The notes: generated by a model from the sequence alone, not told the origin. DNA of 64,000 bases from JAGQOZ01 sp041399205 (GCA_041399205.1 JAWKTK010000018.1:124001-188000); one strand, 5' to 3'. Numbered from the stretch's first letter, positions 47,810-56,697 are shown. A program made the numbers and translations.

Positions 47810-48748
47810 CTATCGATAGATTTCGTGGCAAGCAGAACACGATTGTCGAATTCGGCCATGCTGAGCTTGCACGGCAGCGGCGTCTCCATCCTTTACGGCT
47901 TGTCGCAGTTGCAACGCAGCATCTTGCATTTGGCGACAATGCGCTTCGTAATCTTCGTCCTGACCATCTTCCATTTGATCGTTCTGCAAAATCTGTGCAA
48001 AGGCCGCCACGATTTCTGCTTCGTGAACGAGAGACGATGCGTTTTCGCGAATCTCGGCTGCAGAACGAGTCCATTGGTTTAGACGATTTTCCGCTGCCAC
48101 CTCCAAACGCAACATCAGCGGAGATCGATCGCAGACGTGTTGCCACTGCGTGGGGCCCGGTTCGCCTGCCGGCAAACTGGTTCGACTTCCGTTCAACAAA
48201 TCCATTAAGTCTGCTTGCCGGAGTCTCGCTTCATTGAACACCTGAATAGTGCCAACCTTGGCGTTGGCCGCAACTTTGGCCAAGGCGTCACGAACGTTTA
48301 ACGCGGAATCTTGCCAACGCACGGTATCAGGAAACTCCGCGATGATGGCAAACATGACGGCGGCTGATGTGTATTCCGTTCTGGCAATCTTATATCCGCC
48401 TGATTGAAAACGTCCCGGAGTTGAAATGGTCTGGTCCATGGTGGACTTGACGGCCTTCACTTCGTCTTCCAGAGTTGTCTTGGAAATCAAACGCGCCCAA
48501 TCGCCTTCGGATTGAACGGTGTTACGATTCGGTGATGCATCCCCGTCAGATTGGTTCGAACCTTCCCGTTGCTGTGGGCGCGAAGTTACATCAGGACGCT
48601 CGCCTTCAAGTGCTTCTGTAAACGCATCTTCGAAGAAGACGTCCAGATCAACCGATGCTGGCAGCGGTTGACGAGCGGGAGGTTGACTGAAGCACGCTGC
48701 GGCCACTGCCATCCAACTAATCAACGAAGTTCCTATTGTGTTCCGCAT
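47810..48748 (-). CDS. Exported cytochrome c-like protein with C-terminal heme site
   Basis: This 312-residue protein starts MRNTIGTSLISWMAVAAACF (signal peptide). The last residues, SCSACHEIYR, contain a c-type heme motif CSACH (C304, C307, H308) at the very C-terminus, the arrangement seen in cytochrome c'-type four-helix proteins. Residues about 60-110 are low-complexity and polar (REGSNQSDGDASPNRNTVQS). The helical region (VQAQHGRIRQ) matches the cytochrome c' fold. Probably a periplasmic electron carrier or ligand-binding protein. Its 3' end has been duplicated at 45840-46107. Downstream on the same strand lies only repeat DNA. Confidence 0.85.
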   Translation of the reverse strand: MRNTIGTSLISWMAVAAACFSQPPARQPLPASVDLDVFFEDAFTEALEGERPDVTSRPQQREGSNQSDGDASPNRNTVQSEGDWARLISKTTLEDEVKAVKSTMDQTISTPGRFQSGGYKIARTEYTSAAVMFAIIAEFPDTVRWQDSALNVRDALAKVAANAKVGTIQVFNEARLRQADLMDLLNGSRTSLPAGEPGPTQWQHVCDRSPLMLRLEVAAENRLNQWTRSAAEIRENASSLVHEAEIVAAFAQILQNDQMEDGQDEDYEAHCRQMQDAALQLRQAVKDGDAAAVQAQHGRIRQSCSACHEIYR

Positions 48749-48860
48749 TTTTTCTTTTTGTTATAAGGTTCGTCTGCAACAACTGACATCGCTGTCATTC
48801 ATCCTATTGTAACTGGGAAGGTGTTCCACTTCATCAGTCGCGGCAAGTGAATCTAGTCAC

Positions 48861-48897
48861 AAAAAAACACTCGTCACGCGATAGCGGAACGAGTGTT
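48861..48897 (-). terminator. Rho-independent terminator of the PEP-CTERM gene
   Basis: On the minus strand AACACTCGT pairs with ACGAGTGTT (9 bp, 14-nt loop) and is followed directly by five further T residues (seven T in total with the stem end). It lies 38 bp past the stop of the 48935-49612 gene, on its strand. Confidence 0.85.
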
Positions 48898-48934
48898 CTG
48901 AATGAACGTTGGGCGATGGAAACCGAGTATCTGG

Positions 48935-49612
48935 TTATCTTCGTCGCCGATGGCGAACCAACAGCAGCAGTGTTGCGAACAGGCCGACGCCAAATTGAGG
49001 TTCCGGCACAAACACTCCGTCGAATTGTACTTCGCTGATGAATTGCCAAGCAAAGTCGCCATCTTCAAACGCAATTCGCACGTGCTTGGCCGATTCGTTT
49101 ACGGGGATGTTGACGTAGAAAGCCGCGTTGGTTGCCTTTTCGACAACGGTGGGTTCGTATACGTTCACCAGTTCGTAGTTCTGGCCATCGGTACTGACTT
49201 CGACCACCGCAGCGCTAAAGATCCCCACTCCGCCTTCGATCTGATTGTTCACATGAACCGCTACACTGTTGATGGCGGCCAAGTCGGCAAAGTTGAAAGT
49301 GATCTCTGGATTGAGCGTTTTCCAGCCCACATAATCTTCGGGTTGCGTGATCCAGTTACCGACGCCGACAACGCCATCGGTGAGTTTACCAAGACCGCCG
49401 CTTAGTTGCGCGCCTTCGCTGGCTGGGTCGCCACTGCCATTGTATGAAGAATCCAAATAGTCAAACAAACCACCCTGGCCGGTTCCTTGACCGTTCAGCA
49501 TGGAATACGATTCGGGCATAATGACGGCGGCGTGTGCCGACGTGCCCAGGGCGATAAAACTGAGTGTCAGCAAGTTGCGAATGCGGGCCATCCACTTCCA
49601 AGTTGTTGTCAT
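48935..49612 (-). CDS. PEP-CTERM protein with discoidin-like domain
   Basis: This is a 225-residue exported protein. The signal peptide is IRNLLTLSFIALGTSAHAA after a short basic start, with GGAG 7-10 nt before the ATG at 49612. The body (LTDGVVGVGNWITQPEDYVG, NPEITFNFADLAAINSVAVH and VEVSTDGQNYELV) has the pattern of a galactose-binding/F5-F8 type C (discoidin) domain, which often binds glycans. The C-terminus VPEPQFGVGLFATLLLLV then RHRRRR is a PEP-CTERM signal. A terminator follows at 48861-48897. Together with the sulfatases this hints at polysaccharide contact at the cell surface. Confidence 0.85.
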   Translation of the reverse strand: MTTTWKWMARIRNLLTLSFIALGTSAHAAVIMPESYSMLNGQGTGQGGLFDYLDSSYNGSGDPASEGAQLSGGLGKLTDGVVGVGNWITQPEDYVGWKTLNPEITFNFADLAAINSVAVHVNNQIEGGVGIFSAAVVEVSTDGQNYELVNVYEPTVVEKATNAAFYVNIPVNESAKHVRIAFEDGDFAWQFISEVQFDGVFVPEPQFGVGLFATLLLLVRHRRRR

Positions 49613-49808
49613 GATCTACTCCGGTGATACAAAAGAATTGGGTCTTTGTGTCGCCCAACAAATGGGCTCGACGGCGCGGAGTTTAGCAACATCCAATGGT
49701 TGTCCAAGGCGAATTTGCCAAAAATCAAAAGTGCTTCATGCAGCCAGAATTCAGCCACTAGCCATCAACGAAACCTCATCATTGCAGTGAAGGCATTGCC
49801 CCGAAATC

Positions 49809-50819
49809 ATGACTAGCGAACCGGAAAATGACGCTGATCTTCGAGAAATATACGCAAGTTGCAATGCTTCGAATTTACTGCATGCACACGATGCATCAGT
49901 TCGCGTACTGCAAGCGATGGCAGCGAGGCTATCGGCGGAAGTGCCATCAAGTTGTCACAGTGTGATTGCGTCCGGATCACTGGGGCGGTTGGAATGGTTG
50001 CCGCATTCGGACGCCGATTTGATTGTGGTCGTGCAAGCTCATGGCAATGCTGCTGAAGATGCCTTGGTGTTTCAAAACGTTTGGAATTGCCTGCAATCGC
50101 TGAACTTGCCGAAACCGCTGCCAGATGGCGTTTTTGGTTCTGCCGTGACGGTCGATGCGCTGACCAGCACTTCGACAATGGGACAAGTGGATGAAGACGT
50201 ACGAGTCTTTGGGAAACGCATTCAGATTCTATTAGATGGTTATCCGGTAATTCGTGCGAACGCGTTTCATCAGCTACGAATTGCAATCTTGCTGCGGTAC
50301 GGCTTTCGTCGCAACGGACCACTTGAGATGTCCGACATGGAAGCCATATTGCATGATTTGATACGCTACCATCATTCGCTCCATTTGCACTATCGCTGGT
50401 GGTTTCGTCAGCGTCCTGATCAATGGCGATCCTACAACGCAAAGATGCTTCACAGTCGAACCGCCATGTTCGCGGGCTTGCTGTTTGCCATGGCGGAATC
50501 GCTGACGCAATTGGAAGACCTGGACGCGTTCGCTGGACGATTGCAGTACACCCCGCTGGAGCGAATTTTGCGTGTAGCTGCGTCTTGTCGACCTGCGATT
50601 GTGGAAGCGTACGATCAGCATTTAGGCGGCATGCGGCTGAAGGGTTTGCCGGACGACGCGAAGGAACACGATCCGCTGTCGTTTGCAGAATTGGAAAATG
50701 ATGCGTGGTATCGGCAACAAATGGCATTTGGCCGTCAGCTAAAAGATTCACTCTGGCAAATTATTCAAGACCATCAAGGTGACTGGCCTGATGACTTCTT
50801 ACCATCTTGGCTGCTTTGA
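49809..50819 (+). CDS. Putative nucleotidyltransferase (GlnD/DUF294-like)
   Basis: This 336-residue cytoplasmic protein has a polymerase-beta-type nucleotidyltransferase motif: VIASGSLGRLEWLPHSDADL, i.e. G-S-x-G-R-x-E with the paired Asp of the S-D-x-D metal site. The region after it is helical with many His/Tyr/Trp residues (HDLIRYHHSLHLHYRWWF). The catalytic block resembles the first domain of PII uridylyltransferases and DUF294 proteins, but no HD or ACT domain follows. It is a stand-alone transferase of unknown target. It is divergent from the PEP-CTERM gene and about 120 bp before the oxidoreductase gene; no toxin-antitoxin partner is evident. Confidence 0.75.
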   Translation: MTSEPENDADLREIYASCNASNLLHAHDASVRVLQAMAARLSAEVPSSCHSVIASGSLGRLEWLPHSDADLIVVVQAHGNAAEDALVFQNVWNCLQSLNLPKPLPDGVFGSAVTVDALTSTSTMGQVDEDVRVFGKRIQILLDGYPVIRANAFHQLRIAILLRYGFRRNGPLEMSDMEAILHDLIRYHHSLHLHYRWWFRQRPDQWRSYNAKMLHSRTAMFAGLLFAMAESLTQLEDLDAFAGRLQYTPLERILRVAASCRPAIVEAYDQHLGGMRLKGLPDDAKEHDPLSFAELENDAWYRQQMAFGRQLKDSLWQIIQDHQGDWPDDFLPSWLL

Positions 50820-50936
50820 TTTGCCAGAATTCCCGACGCCCCATTACCCGCCGTGGACCAATTTGTAGTACAATCCGGGCTCCCACCTGTCCGAGATCTG
50901 GACTATCGTCCTTGAATATTTGAAAGGCCCTCTCTC

Positions 50937-52157
50937 ATGCATCGCAGGCACTTTTTAGCATCGACTTCCGCCGTGGCATTTTCTTCGTTGGCATGGCGTT
51001 CGGTTCGCGCCGTTGGTCCGAACGAAAAATTGCGAACCGCACATATCGGTGTCGGTGGCATGGGATCCGCCGATCTAAATTCCATTGCGTCGCACTCGGA
51101 TGTGGAAGTTGCCGCGCTTTGTGACGTAGACGCTAATCGCTTGAAAGCCGCGCAAGAACGATTTCCCAACGCCAAGACGTTTCAGGATTACCAGGACATG
51201 CTGACAACCATGGCGGACCAAATTGATGCGGTCAGTGTTTCCACGCCTGATCACACGCATGCGCCTGCTGCCTTGGCAGCCATGCAACACGGCAAGCCTG
51301 TTTACTGCCAGAAACCGCTGACGCACACTATCGAGCAGACCAAGACGCTGCGAAAGATTGCCCAGGAAAAGAATCTGGTCACGCAAATGGGAATCCAAGT
51401 GCACGCCAGTCAGCCTTATCGCCGAGCAACTCGGATGATCCAAGACGGAGCGATCGGCAAAGTCAGCGAAGTACACGCTTGGTCCAACAAGAACTGGGGC
51501 TATGATGGCGGTCCATTCGCTGGTTCGGATCCCGTGCCGGATTACCTGAACTGGAAGTTGTGGCTGGGAACGGCGGAAGAACGTCCGTTCAAAAATGGGA
51601 TTTACCATCCCGGCAATTGGCGAAAGCTGGTCGACTTCGGCACCGGCACCTTGGGTGACATGGGCGTCCATATTTTTGATACGCCCTTTCGAGCACTCGA
51701 ATTGACCGTTCCCAAATGGGCACACAATATCTGCCGTCCTCCGACCGGCGTTGGCCATCCGGAAAAAAATGAAGTGACCTACGAATTTCCCGCCACGCAG
51801 TACACCACCGATCGGCTGATTTGGAAGTGGTATGACGGTGCGTCGGCACCACCCAATTTAGAACTCGCGTCCCTGCCGGAAGGATTTAATCTGCCAGGGC
51901 AAGGATCGCTATTCGTGGGTGAAGACGGCATCATGTTGCTGCCTCACGTGGGCGAACCAGTGTTATTTCCCGAAGAAAAATTCAAGGACTATGCGCGGCC
52001 TGACATGGAGCCGTTGGATCATTATCATCAGTGGGTCGACGCGTGTTTCGGACGAACCAAGACCAGCGCCCATTTTGGCTACGCCGGTGCACTTACCGAA
52101 GCGTTGCTATACGGCGTGATCGCGGGACAGGGCATGCGGATCCAAAGCAATTCGTAG
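50937..52157 (+). CDS. Gfo/Idh/MocA-family oxidoreductase with TAT signal
   Basis: This 406-residue protein begins with a twin-arginine leader (MHRRHFLASTSAVAFSSLA), so it is exported folded with its cofactor. The Rossmann motif is RTAHIGVGGMGSADLNS, and the conserved family segment HGKPVYCQKPLTHTIEQT includes the catalytic-domain Lys in place of the usual EKP (here QKP). The second half is the alpha/beta dimerisation domain (GDMGVHIFDTPFRALELTVP). Members oxidise or epimerise sugars, inositols or related alcohols with NAD(P). Many exported copies are typical of planctomycetes and are linked to carbohydrate breakdown. Substrate unknown. Confidence 0.92.
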   Translation: MHRRHFLASTSAVAFSSLAWRSVRAVGPNEKLRTAHIGVGGMGSADLNSIASHSDVEVAALCDVDANRLKAAQERFPNAKTFQDYQDMLTTMADQIDAVSVSTPDHTHAPAALAAMQHGKPVYCQKPLTHTIEQTKTLRKIAQEKNLVTQMGIQVHASQPYRRATRMIQDGAIGKVSEVHAWSNKNWGYDGGPFAGSDPVPDYLNWKLWLGTAEERPFKNGIYHPGNWRKLVDFGTGTLGDMGVHIFDTPFRALELTVPKWAHNICRPPTGVGHPEKNEVTYEFPATQYTTDRLIWKWYDGASAPPNLELASLPEGFNLPGQGSLFVGEDGIMLLPHVGEPVLFPEEKFKDYARPDMEPLDHYHQWVDACFGRTKTSAHFGYAGALTEALLYGVIAGQGMRIQSNS

Positions 52158-52177
52158 GCCGAAGCCGCCGACATTTC

Positions 52178-52231
52178 ACCACGCATCGTGCGTAGTGGAT
52201 AGGCTTACTATCCACGCCCGCGAATCGGGCG
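52178..52231. repeat. Three adjacent short hairpins between two plus-strand genes
   Basis: Perfect small stems follow each other: ACGCA/TGCGT around TCG (about 52180-52193), GTGGATAG/CTATCCAC around GCTTA (52195-52215), and CGCCCG/CGGGCG around CGAAT (52215-52231). They lie 21-74 bp after the oxidoreductase stop and just before cinA. They may terminate or protect the upstream transcript; no T-run follows. Confidence 0.55.
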
Positions 52232-52279
52232 GGCAGGTCATCAAAAGTTCAAGCAGGAAAGTACGACGAGCAACCTCAT

Positions 52280-53509
52280 ATGCTGGCAGAAGTCATTGCA
52301 ATTGGTGACGAACTCACCAGCGGACAACGTTTGGACACCAACAGCCAATGGATTAGTCAACAGTTGGGTGAAGTAGGTGTGCGAGTTCTCTACCATTCGA
52401 CATGCGGTGACGACTTGGACGGTTGTACGCAAGTGTTTCAAACGGCGTTGCAACGAGCGGACTTGGTGATTGCCACTGGCGGGCTCGGTCCCACCGCCGA
52501 CGATTTGACTCGGCAAGCGATTTCCCAAGCCGCTGGATTGGACTTGGTCTTGGACGAAGATTCGCTGGAGCATATTCGGAGCATGTTTGCCAGCCGAGGT
52601 CGTACGATGCCGGAACAGAATTCGATCCAAGCGATGTTTCCAACGGGTTCCACGATTATTCCAAATCCGCACGGAACGGCGCCGGGAATTGATTTGCTTT
52701 TTCCGCGAACCGGGCAGGAGGCCAGTCGTCTGTTCGCCTTGCCTGGTGTTCCGGCTGAAATGAAACAGATGTGGACCGAAACGGTGTCGCCTCGAATCAA
52801 GAACATGAAGGGTACTTCGGACCAGATCATTCGACACTACCAACTCAAGTGTTTTGGTTTGGGTGAAAGTGACCTGGAAAGTCGTTTGCCCGATTTGATT
52901 CGTCGAGGTCGTTCGCCGTCGGTGGGAATTACGGTCCATCAAGGCACCATCACGTTGCGGATCACAGCGACCGGTGCCGATGAAGCGGAATGTCGTCAGC
53001 AAATGCAACCGACGATTAACACCATCCACGATTGTTTGGGCGATATCGTCTTTGGAGACGAAGACGACGAATTGGAACACGCGGTCGACCAACTGTTGCA
53101 GGCAGACCGACAGACGTTGGCGGTTTATGAAGCAGGCACGGGCGGCATGATCACGCATTGGTTCGGCGAAATGCAACCGGCGACGCCCCATTTCTTGGGC
53201 GGCATCGTAGGGCTGGATCGAACCTCGGCGGAACGTATTCTTGACCTTGCCTTGCCCGCCACGCTGTCCAGCGAAGATGCCACTCGGGCATTGGCTCAAG
53301 CGGTGCGAAACAAATATCAAGCCGATATCGGTTTGGCAATTTCGCCGTTTCCCAGACCGGGGCAAGACAACGGTCATTTTTACGTGGCGCTTTCTGCGGA
53401 CGCGGAGACTCGCTGCCAGTCGTTTCTTTTCGCCGGACACCCCGACATTCTAAAACCGTTGGCTGCCAAGCGAGCGTTGAATTTCCTTCGTCTTCAATTG
53501 AAAAAGTAG
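52280..53509 (+). CDS. cinA: CinA family protein with degenerate deamidase site
   Basis: This 409-residue two-domain protein has an N-terminal COG1058/MoaB-like domain (about 1-170) with EVIAIGDELTSGQRLDTNSQ, LVIATGGLGPTADD and LFALPGVPAEM; in CinA enzymes this domain is an ADP-ribose pyrophosphatase. The C-terminal domain (about 265-405) aligns in order with the PncC NMN deamidase fold, but the active-site motif normally AESCTGG reads YEAGTGG (284-289). The nucleophile Ser is replaced and deamidase activity is probably lost. Length is as expected for CinA. The upstream hairpin cluster separates it from the oxidoreductase gene. Confidence 0.88.
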   Translation: MLAEVIAIGDELTSGQRLDTNSQWISQQLGEVGVRVLYHSTCGDDLDGCTQVFQTALQRADLVIATGGLGPTADDLTRQAISQAAGLDLVLDEDSLEHIRSMFASRGRTMPEQNSIQAMFPTGSTIIPNPHGTAPGIDLLFPRTGQEASRLFALPGVPAEMKQMWTETVSPRIKNMKGTSDQIIRHYQLKCFGLGESDLESRLPDLIRRGRSPSVGITVHQGTITLRITATGADEAECRQQMQPTINTIHDCLGDIVFGDEDDELEHAVDQLLQADRQTLAVYEAGTGGMITHWFGEMQPATPHFLGGIVGLDRTSAERILDLALPATLSSEDATRALAQAVRNKYQADIGLAISPFPRPGQDNGHFYVALSADAETRCQSFLFAGHPDILKPLAAKRALNFLRLQLKK

Positions 53510-53758
53510 GTTGGCCCCGCAGCCGGCGTGGACTTTGGGCAGGAGCCGAAGTTGGACAGCACGCTGGCATACCGGAGGCGGTGACCTAGGTTCGAGCTGC
53601 CGTGGCGGTTTGCTAAACGCCGAACAGCTCAGACGTTGGGCGAACGACCATCACTGCAGTTCGTTCCCGAACCAACGCTAGACGCTTTGTTGTGGATGGT
53701 CCCAGCGCTGGTGTGGTTGGTTCGCAACGTTTGGACCACAGACGCCAGCCACGAAGAT

Positions 53759-54232
53759 TCAGTCGTTTCCTTCAAGGCGGCGGCGAATTTGTTCGACGCG
53801 TTGGCGATTCACGCCCAAGTCCGAATAGCCGATTCGAGAAGCGGAACGAACATGAATGATCGATTCGTCCGGCGGAAAGTAAAATTCGACATCGTCCACG
53901 AAACGTAACAAACGGCTCGTAAATTCCGCTCGCAAATAGCCGTCCCTTCGTTCCACGACTTTTCCGCCCAACGAACCAACGCTGTCAACAATTCGCTGCA
54001 GCGCGATGCCTGGTTCTGTCGAGTAGTTCAGGGGCGCAATGGCGTGTTGTGAATCGCTATCGTGCGAACAAACACAATTGGGCGAACCAGGACATGCTGC
54101 CAAACGGCCGCCGCGCACGCCTAGATTCGCTGGCGGTTTGCTGAACAAGTTCATCACCATAACGGCTCCCATGCCAATCATTGCAAACAAGATCGCTCGC
54201 ACAATCCAGCGGCGAATATCTCGCTTCTTCAT
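53759..54232 (-). CDS. DUF1499 family membrane-anchored protein
   Basis: This 157-residue protein starts MKKRDIRRW, then one membrane segment (AILFAMIGMGAVMVMNLF), then a DUF1499 domain with the conserved CPGSPNCVCSHDSDSQHAI block and FVDDVEFYFPPDESIIHVRS plus ASRIGYSDLGVNRQR near the end. The family is of unknown function and widespread; it typically faces the periplasm when anchored. The ATG at 54232 is chosen because the longer open frame upstream crosses the repeat at 54316-54382. The about 250 bp between it and cinA contain no gene. Confidence 0.85.
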   Translation of the reverse strand: MKKRDIRRWIVRAILFAMIGMGAVMVMNLFSKPPANLGVRGGRLAACPGSPNCVCSHDSDSQHAIAPLNYSTEPGIALQRIVDSVGSLGGKVVERRDGYLRAEFTSRLLRFVDDVEFYFPPDESIIHVRSASRIGYSDLGVNRQRVEQIRRRLEGND

Positions 54233-54315
54233 TGTTGCCTTCACCCTCGTTTTACCATGTTTTGCTGTGACGTTTTTTGTAGCCGATCGCGACAGTTTTG
54301 ACTTTACGTTTTTTC

Positions 54316-54382
54316 CTAGCCCGAAACGTAAGTGAGGGAAAATCAAGCGATTCCGCAGTCCCTCGCTCACGCGTCGGGCTAG
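54316..54382. repeat. Inverted pair of CTAGCCCGAAACGT-type repeats
   Basis: The arms at 54316-54339 (CTAGCCCGAAACGTAAGTGA plus GGGA) and 54359-54382 are near-perfect inverse copies with a 19-nt spacer. It is the same family as the 39757-39932 cluster. It lies between yjbQ and the DUF1499 gene, both minus-strand. Confidence 0.8.
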
Positions 54383-54495
54383 GAAATACCGTCGGAAAAA
54401 TGCAAATGCGAAAATTCAAAACGGACGCGTCGCGCATTCGAAATGCCAAACTTGACCAACGTGCGGAACGGTTTGATGGTTGGATGAAAGACGGA

Positions 54496-54918
<423 letters not shown>

Positions 54919-54950
54919 TCGGCTGGCTCCCACTTCGATGCGAACCGCAA

Positions 54951-55220
54951 CTACGCCGCTCGCTGATGAGGCTGGTTGTGTGCGTCAAAATCAATCACTT
55001 GCAGCAATTCGCCTTCGTCGCCATAGAACTTCACTTCTTGTTCTTCCAGAAACCAGACAGCGCTGATGCCGTGCGATTCAAATCGATGGCCTCGGTAGTC
55101 TCCTTCCCGAATCAAGATCGATTCGGTCACGTCCGGAAAGGGCGAATCGGAAAATCCCTTGAGTGCTTCTTTTACCAACGAACGAATCTTCTGCGGCTGA
55201 GAAAACTTCATCGAGTTCAT
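54951..55220 (-). CDS. Small conserved-looking hypothetical protein
   Basis: This protein has about 89 residues, starting at ATG 55220 (MNSMKFSQPQKIRSLVKEAL). It continues with a short beta-rich part (ILIREGDYRGHRFESHGISA, VWFLEEQEVKFYGDEGELLQ) and ends HNQPHQRAA. It has no signal peptide or membrane segment. The composition and compact alternation of strands suggest a real folded protein. I do not recognise the family. It precedes yjbQ by 33 bp in a probable two-gene operon. Confidence 0.7.
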   Translation of the reverse strand: MNSMKFSQPQKIRSLVKEALKGFSDSPFPDVTESILIREGDYRGHRFESHGISAVWFLEEQEVKFYGDEGELLQVIDFDAHNQPHQRAA

Positions 55221-55334
55221 AGACCATTCAAGCCAGAGTACGCACTCGGATTCGTCGACTTGGCCTCGCTGTGCCAACCAACCGACAAATCATCTGCACC
55301 TATCTATCGGCCGATATAATCGCTCGCTTCGCTA

Positions 55335-55641
55335 ATGGCTGCGTCAGCCGAAAACTCACCGCTGCTTCGCTATATTGAACTTGTCTTCAACAACGGACTC
55401 GAAGTCTCCTGCCTCGTTCGTCTGACCAGCAGATTCATGAGCAGAATCACTACAGTCGGCAGGGCGAGCCGCACGAAAAGTCAAAATTTTTCTGTTTTCA
55501 CTAAACGTCACGCCCTCTCGGGTCAATCGGACGTAGGGTGTAAGTATCGGCGGCAATGCAAATTGCGGTCGTGTTTAACTAGGGCTTTCTCACCCCCCGT
55601 GTGAGGTGAGGCCGGTCTTCGGATCGGTCTCACCTTTTTTT
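55335..55641 (+). ncRNA. Candidate small RNA or leader ending in a strong terminator
   Basis: No protein-like ORF is present, yet the stretch ends in a textbook intrinsic terminator (55605-55641) on the plus strand. Upstream is an AT-rich segment (AAAATTTTTCTGTTTTCACT, about 55482-55503) followed by CGTCACGCCCTCTCGGGTCA. Either a short transcript starts here and ends at the terminator, or this is a long 5' leader with an attenuator for the acidic-protein gene at 55856. The start boundary is not known. Confidence 0.4.
55605..55641 (+). terminator. Intrinsic terminator with TTCG tetraloop
   Basis: GGTGAGGCCGGTC (55605-55617) pairs over 13 positions with GATCGGTCTCACC (55622-55634, two G-T pairs), closed by the very stable C(TTCG)G tetraloop and followed by seven T (55635-55641). 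No plus-strand gene ends upstream within several kilobases, so it must belong to a small RNA or an attenuated leader. Confidence 0.9.
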
Positions 55642-55855
55642 CTGCGCCGACGCCCGAGCTTTCGATTCCGGTTCAAACCACACGCGGCCGTTTCTGCTGA
55701 ATCGCGGCGCTAAGCATTAAATATGCAATGGTTTACGGTCAAGGGTTTCTTGACAAACACTCTGCCGTTGGGTACCTAGATTCGTTCGAATTGCCAACCA
55801 CGCGGTGCGAACCGACGATGGCGACAGCCAAACAGACTTACTTTGGGAGACGGAA

Positions 55856-56134
55856 ATGTCACAAGTGGAAACGAATGAGCTCTCGGAATTGGAAGAAGAC
55901 GACTTTTCGACCGAAGATGGGGAAAATCACCTGGAAACGTCAGACAACATTGTGTGCGCCGAAGAGTTTGACGACGACATGGACGAATTCGACGAAGATG
56001 ACTTCGACGACGATTTTGACGACGACTTTGAAGAGGAAGAGGATGACTTTGACTACGGCGCCGAGACTTTCGACGAGGATAGCGACGAAAAGTCGGACGA
56101 TGACGCCGATTTCGAAGATTTTGAAGGCGAGTAG
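55856..56134 (+). CDS. Extremely acidic small protein
   Basis: This 92-residue protein starts at ATG 55856 (MSQVETNELSELEEDDFSTE) with GGGAG 7-11 nt upstream. About half of the residues are Asp or Glu, arranged in short repeats around Phe (EEFDDDMDEFDEDDFDDDFD), with a single Cys (NIVCAEE). It has no signal peptide. It should be disordered or fold only with a basic or metal partner, for example a ribosomal or nucleic-acid-mimic role; this is inference. It lies 215 bp downstream of the orphan terminator and 138 bp before a TPR gene. Confidence 0.75.
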   Translation: MSQVETNELSELEEDDFSTEDGENHLETSDNIVCAEEFDDDMDEFDEDDFDDDFDDDFEEEEDDFDYGAETFDEDSDEKSDDDADFEDFEGE

Positions 56135-56271
56135 TCTGCGGCTGCCTGGATAAAGTCTTGCGAACGGGCCGATACCTGTTAGACCCAAGGACGACCAGTA
56201 CACGAATGCCTGCCAACGGATTGCCAAGGCTTTTGACACTTTAGCAAGTCAATTGATCCAGGAGCGGTTGG

Positions 56272-56697
56272 ATGTCGATGTCAGGTGAAAGTTCCACAGA
56301 ATCGTGGGACTTTGGGGCGATGTTTGGAATTTCTCAGATCGATTTTGACCAGCACTTTTTTGGTCGAATCCTAGCCGTCCATAGCGACAACGTTGACGTT
56401 TTGCTTTGTCAGTCGGACATTCTGATCACCAAGGGCGAATACCTTGAAGCCAACCGGTTGCTTGCCAAACTGACTTGGCTGTGCCCTGGCCACGCGATTG
56501 TGTTTTACAACTTCGCCTGCACCAGTTCGGTGATTGGCAAGATTTCCGATGCACTGGCGGCCTTCGAGCAGGCGATTTCTTTGGGCTACGACGATTGGGC
56601 TCGAATCGAAGCCGATTCAGACCTGGACAATCTGCGCCTGCTGCCCGAATTCGAAGCATTGATCGCGGCCCATTCGGGCGAATCGCATTCCATCTAA
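56272..56697 (+). CDS. Tetratricopeptide repeat protein
   Basis: This 141-residue cytoplasmic protein is made of about three TPR units: HSDNVDVLLCQSDILITKGE, HAIVFYNFACTSSVIGKISD and LAAFEQAISLGYDDWARIEA, ending with the TPR end-of-group pattern DSDLDNLRLLPEFEALI. It is a protein-protein interaction module without an enzymatic domain. It lies between the acidic protein and ileS on the same strand. Confidence 0.85.
   Translation: MSMSGESSTESWDFGAMFGISQIDFDQHFFGRILAVHSDNVDVLLCQSDILITKGEYLEANRLLAKLTWLCPGHAIVFYNFACTSSVIGKISDALAAFEQAISLGYDDWARIEADSDLDNLRLLPEFEALIAAHSGESHSI

Noticed and set aside
49813..50751. Long minus-strand ORF antisense to the nucleotidyltransferase gene
   Set aside because: It is a shadow of the plus-strand gene, which has an intact catalytic motif and a better start.
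52241..53440. Long minus-strand ORF antisense to cinA (about 400 codons)
   Set aside because: The plus-strand CinA motifs are unmistakable; the antisense frame has no domain and reflects codon bias of the true gene.
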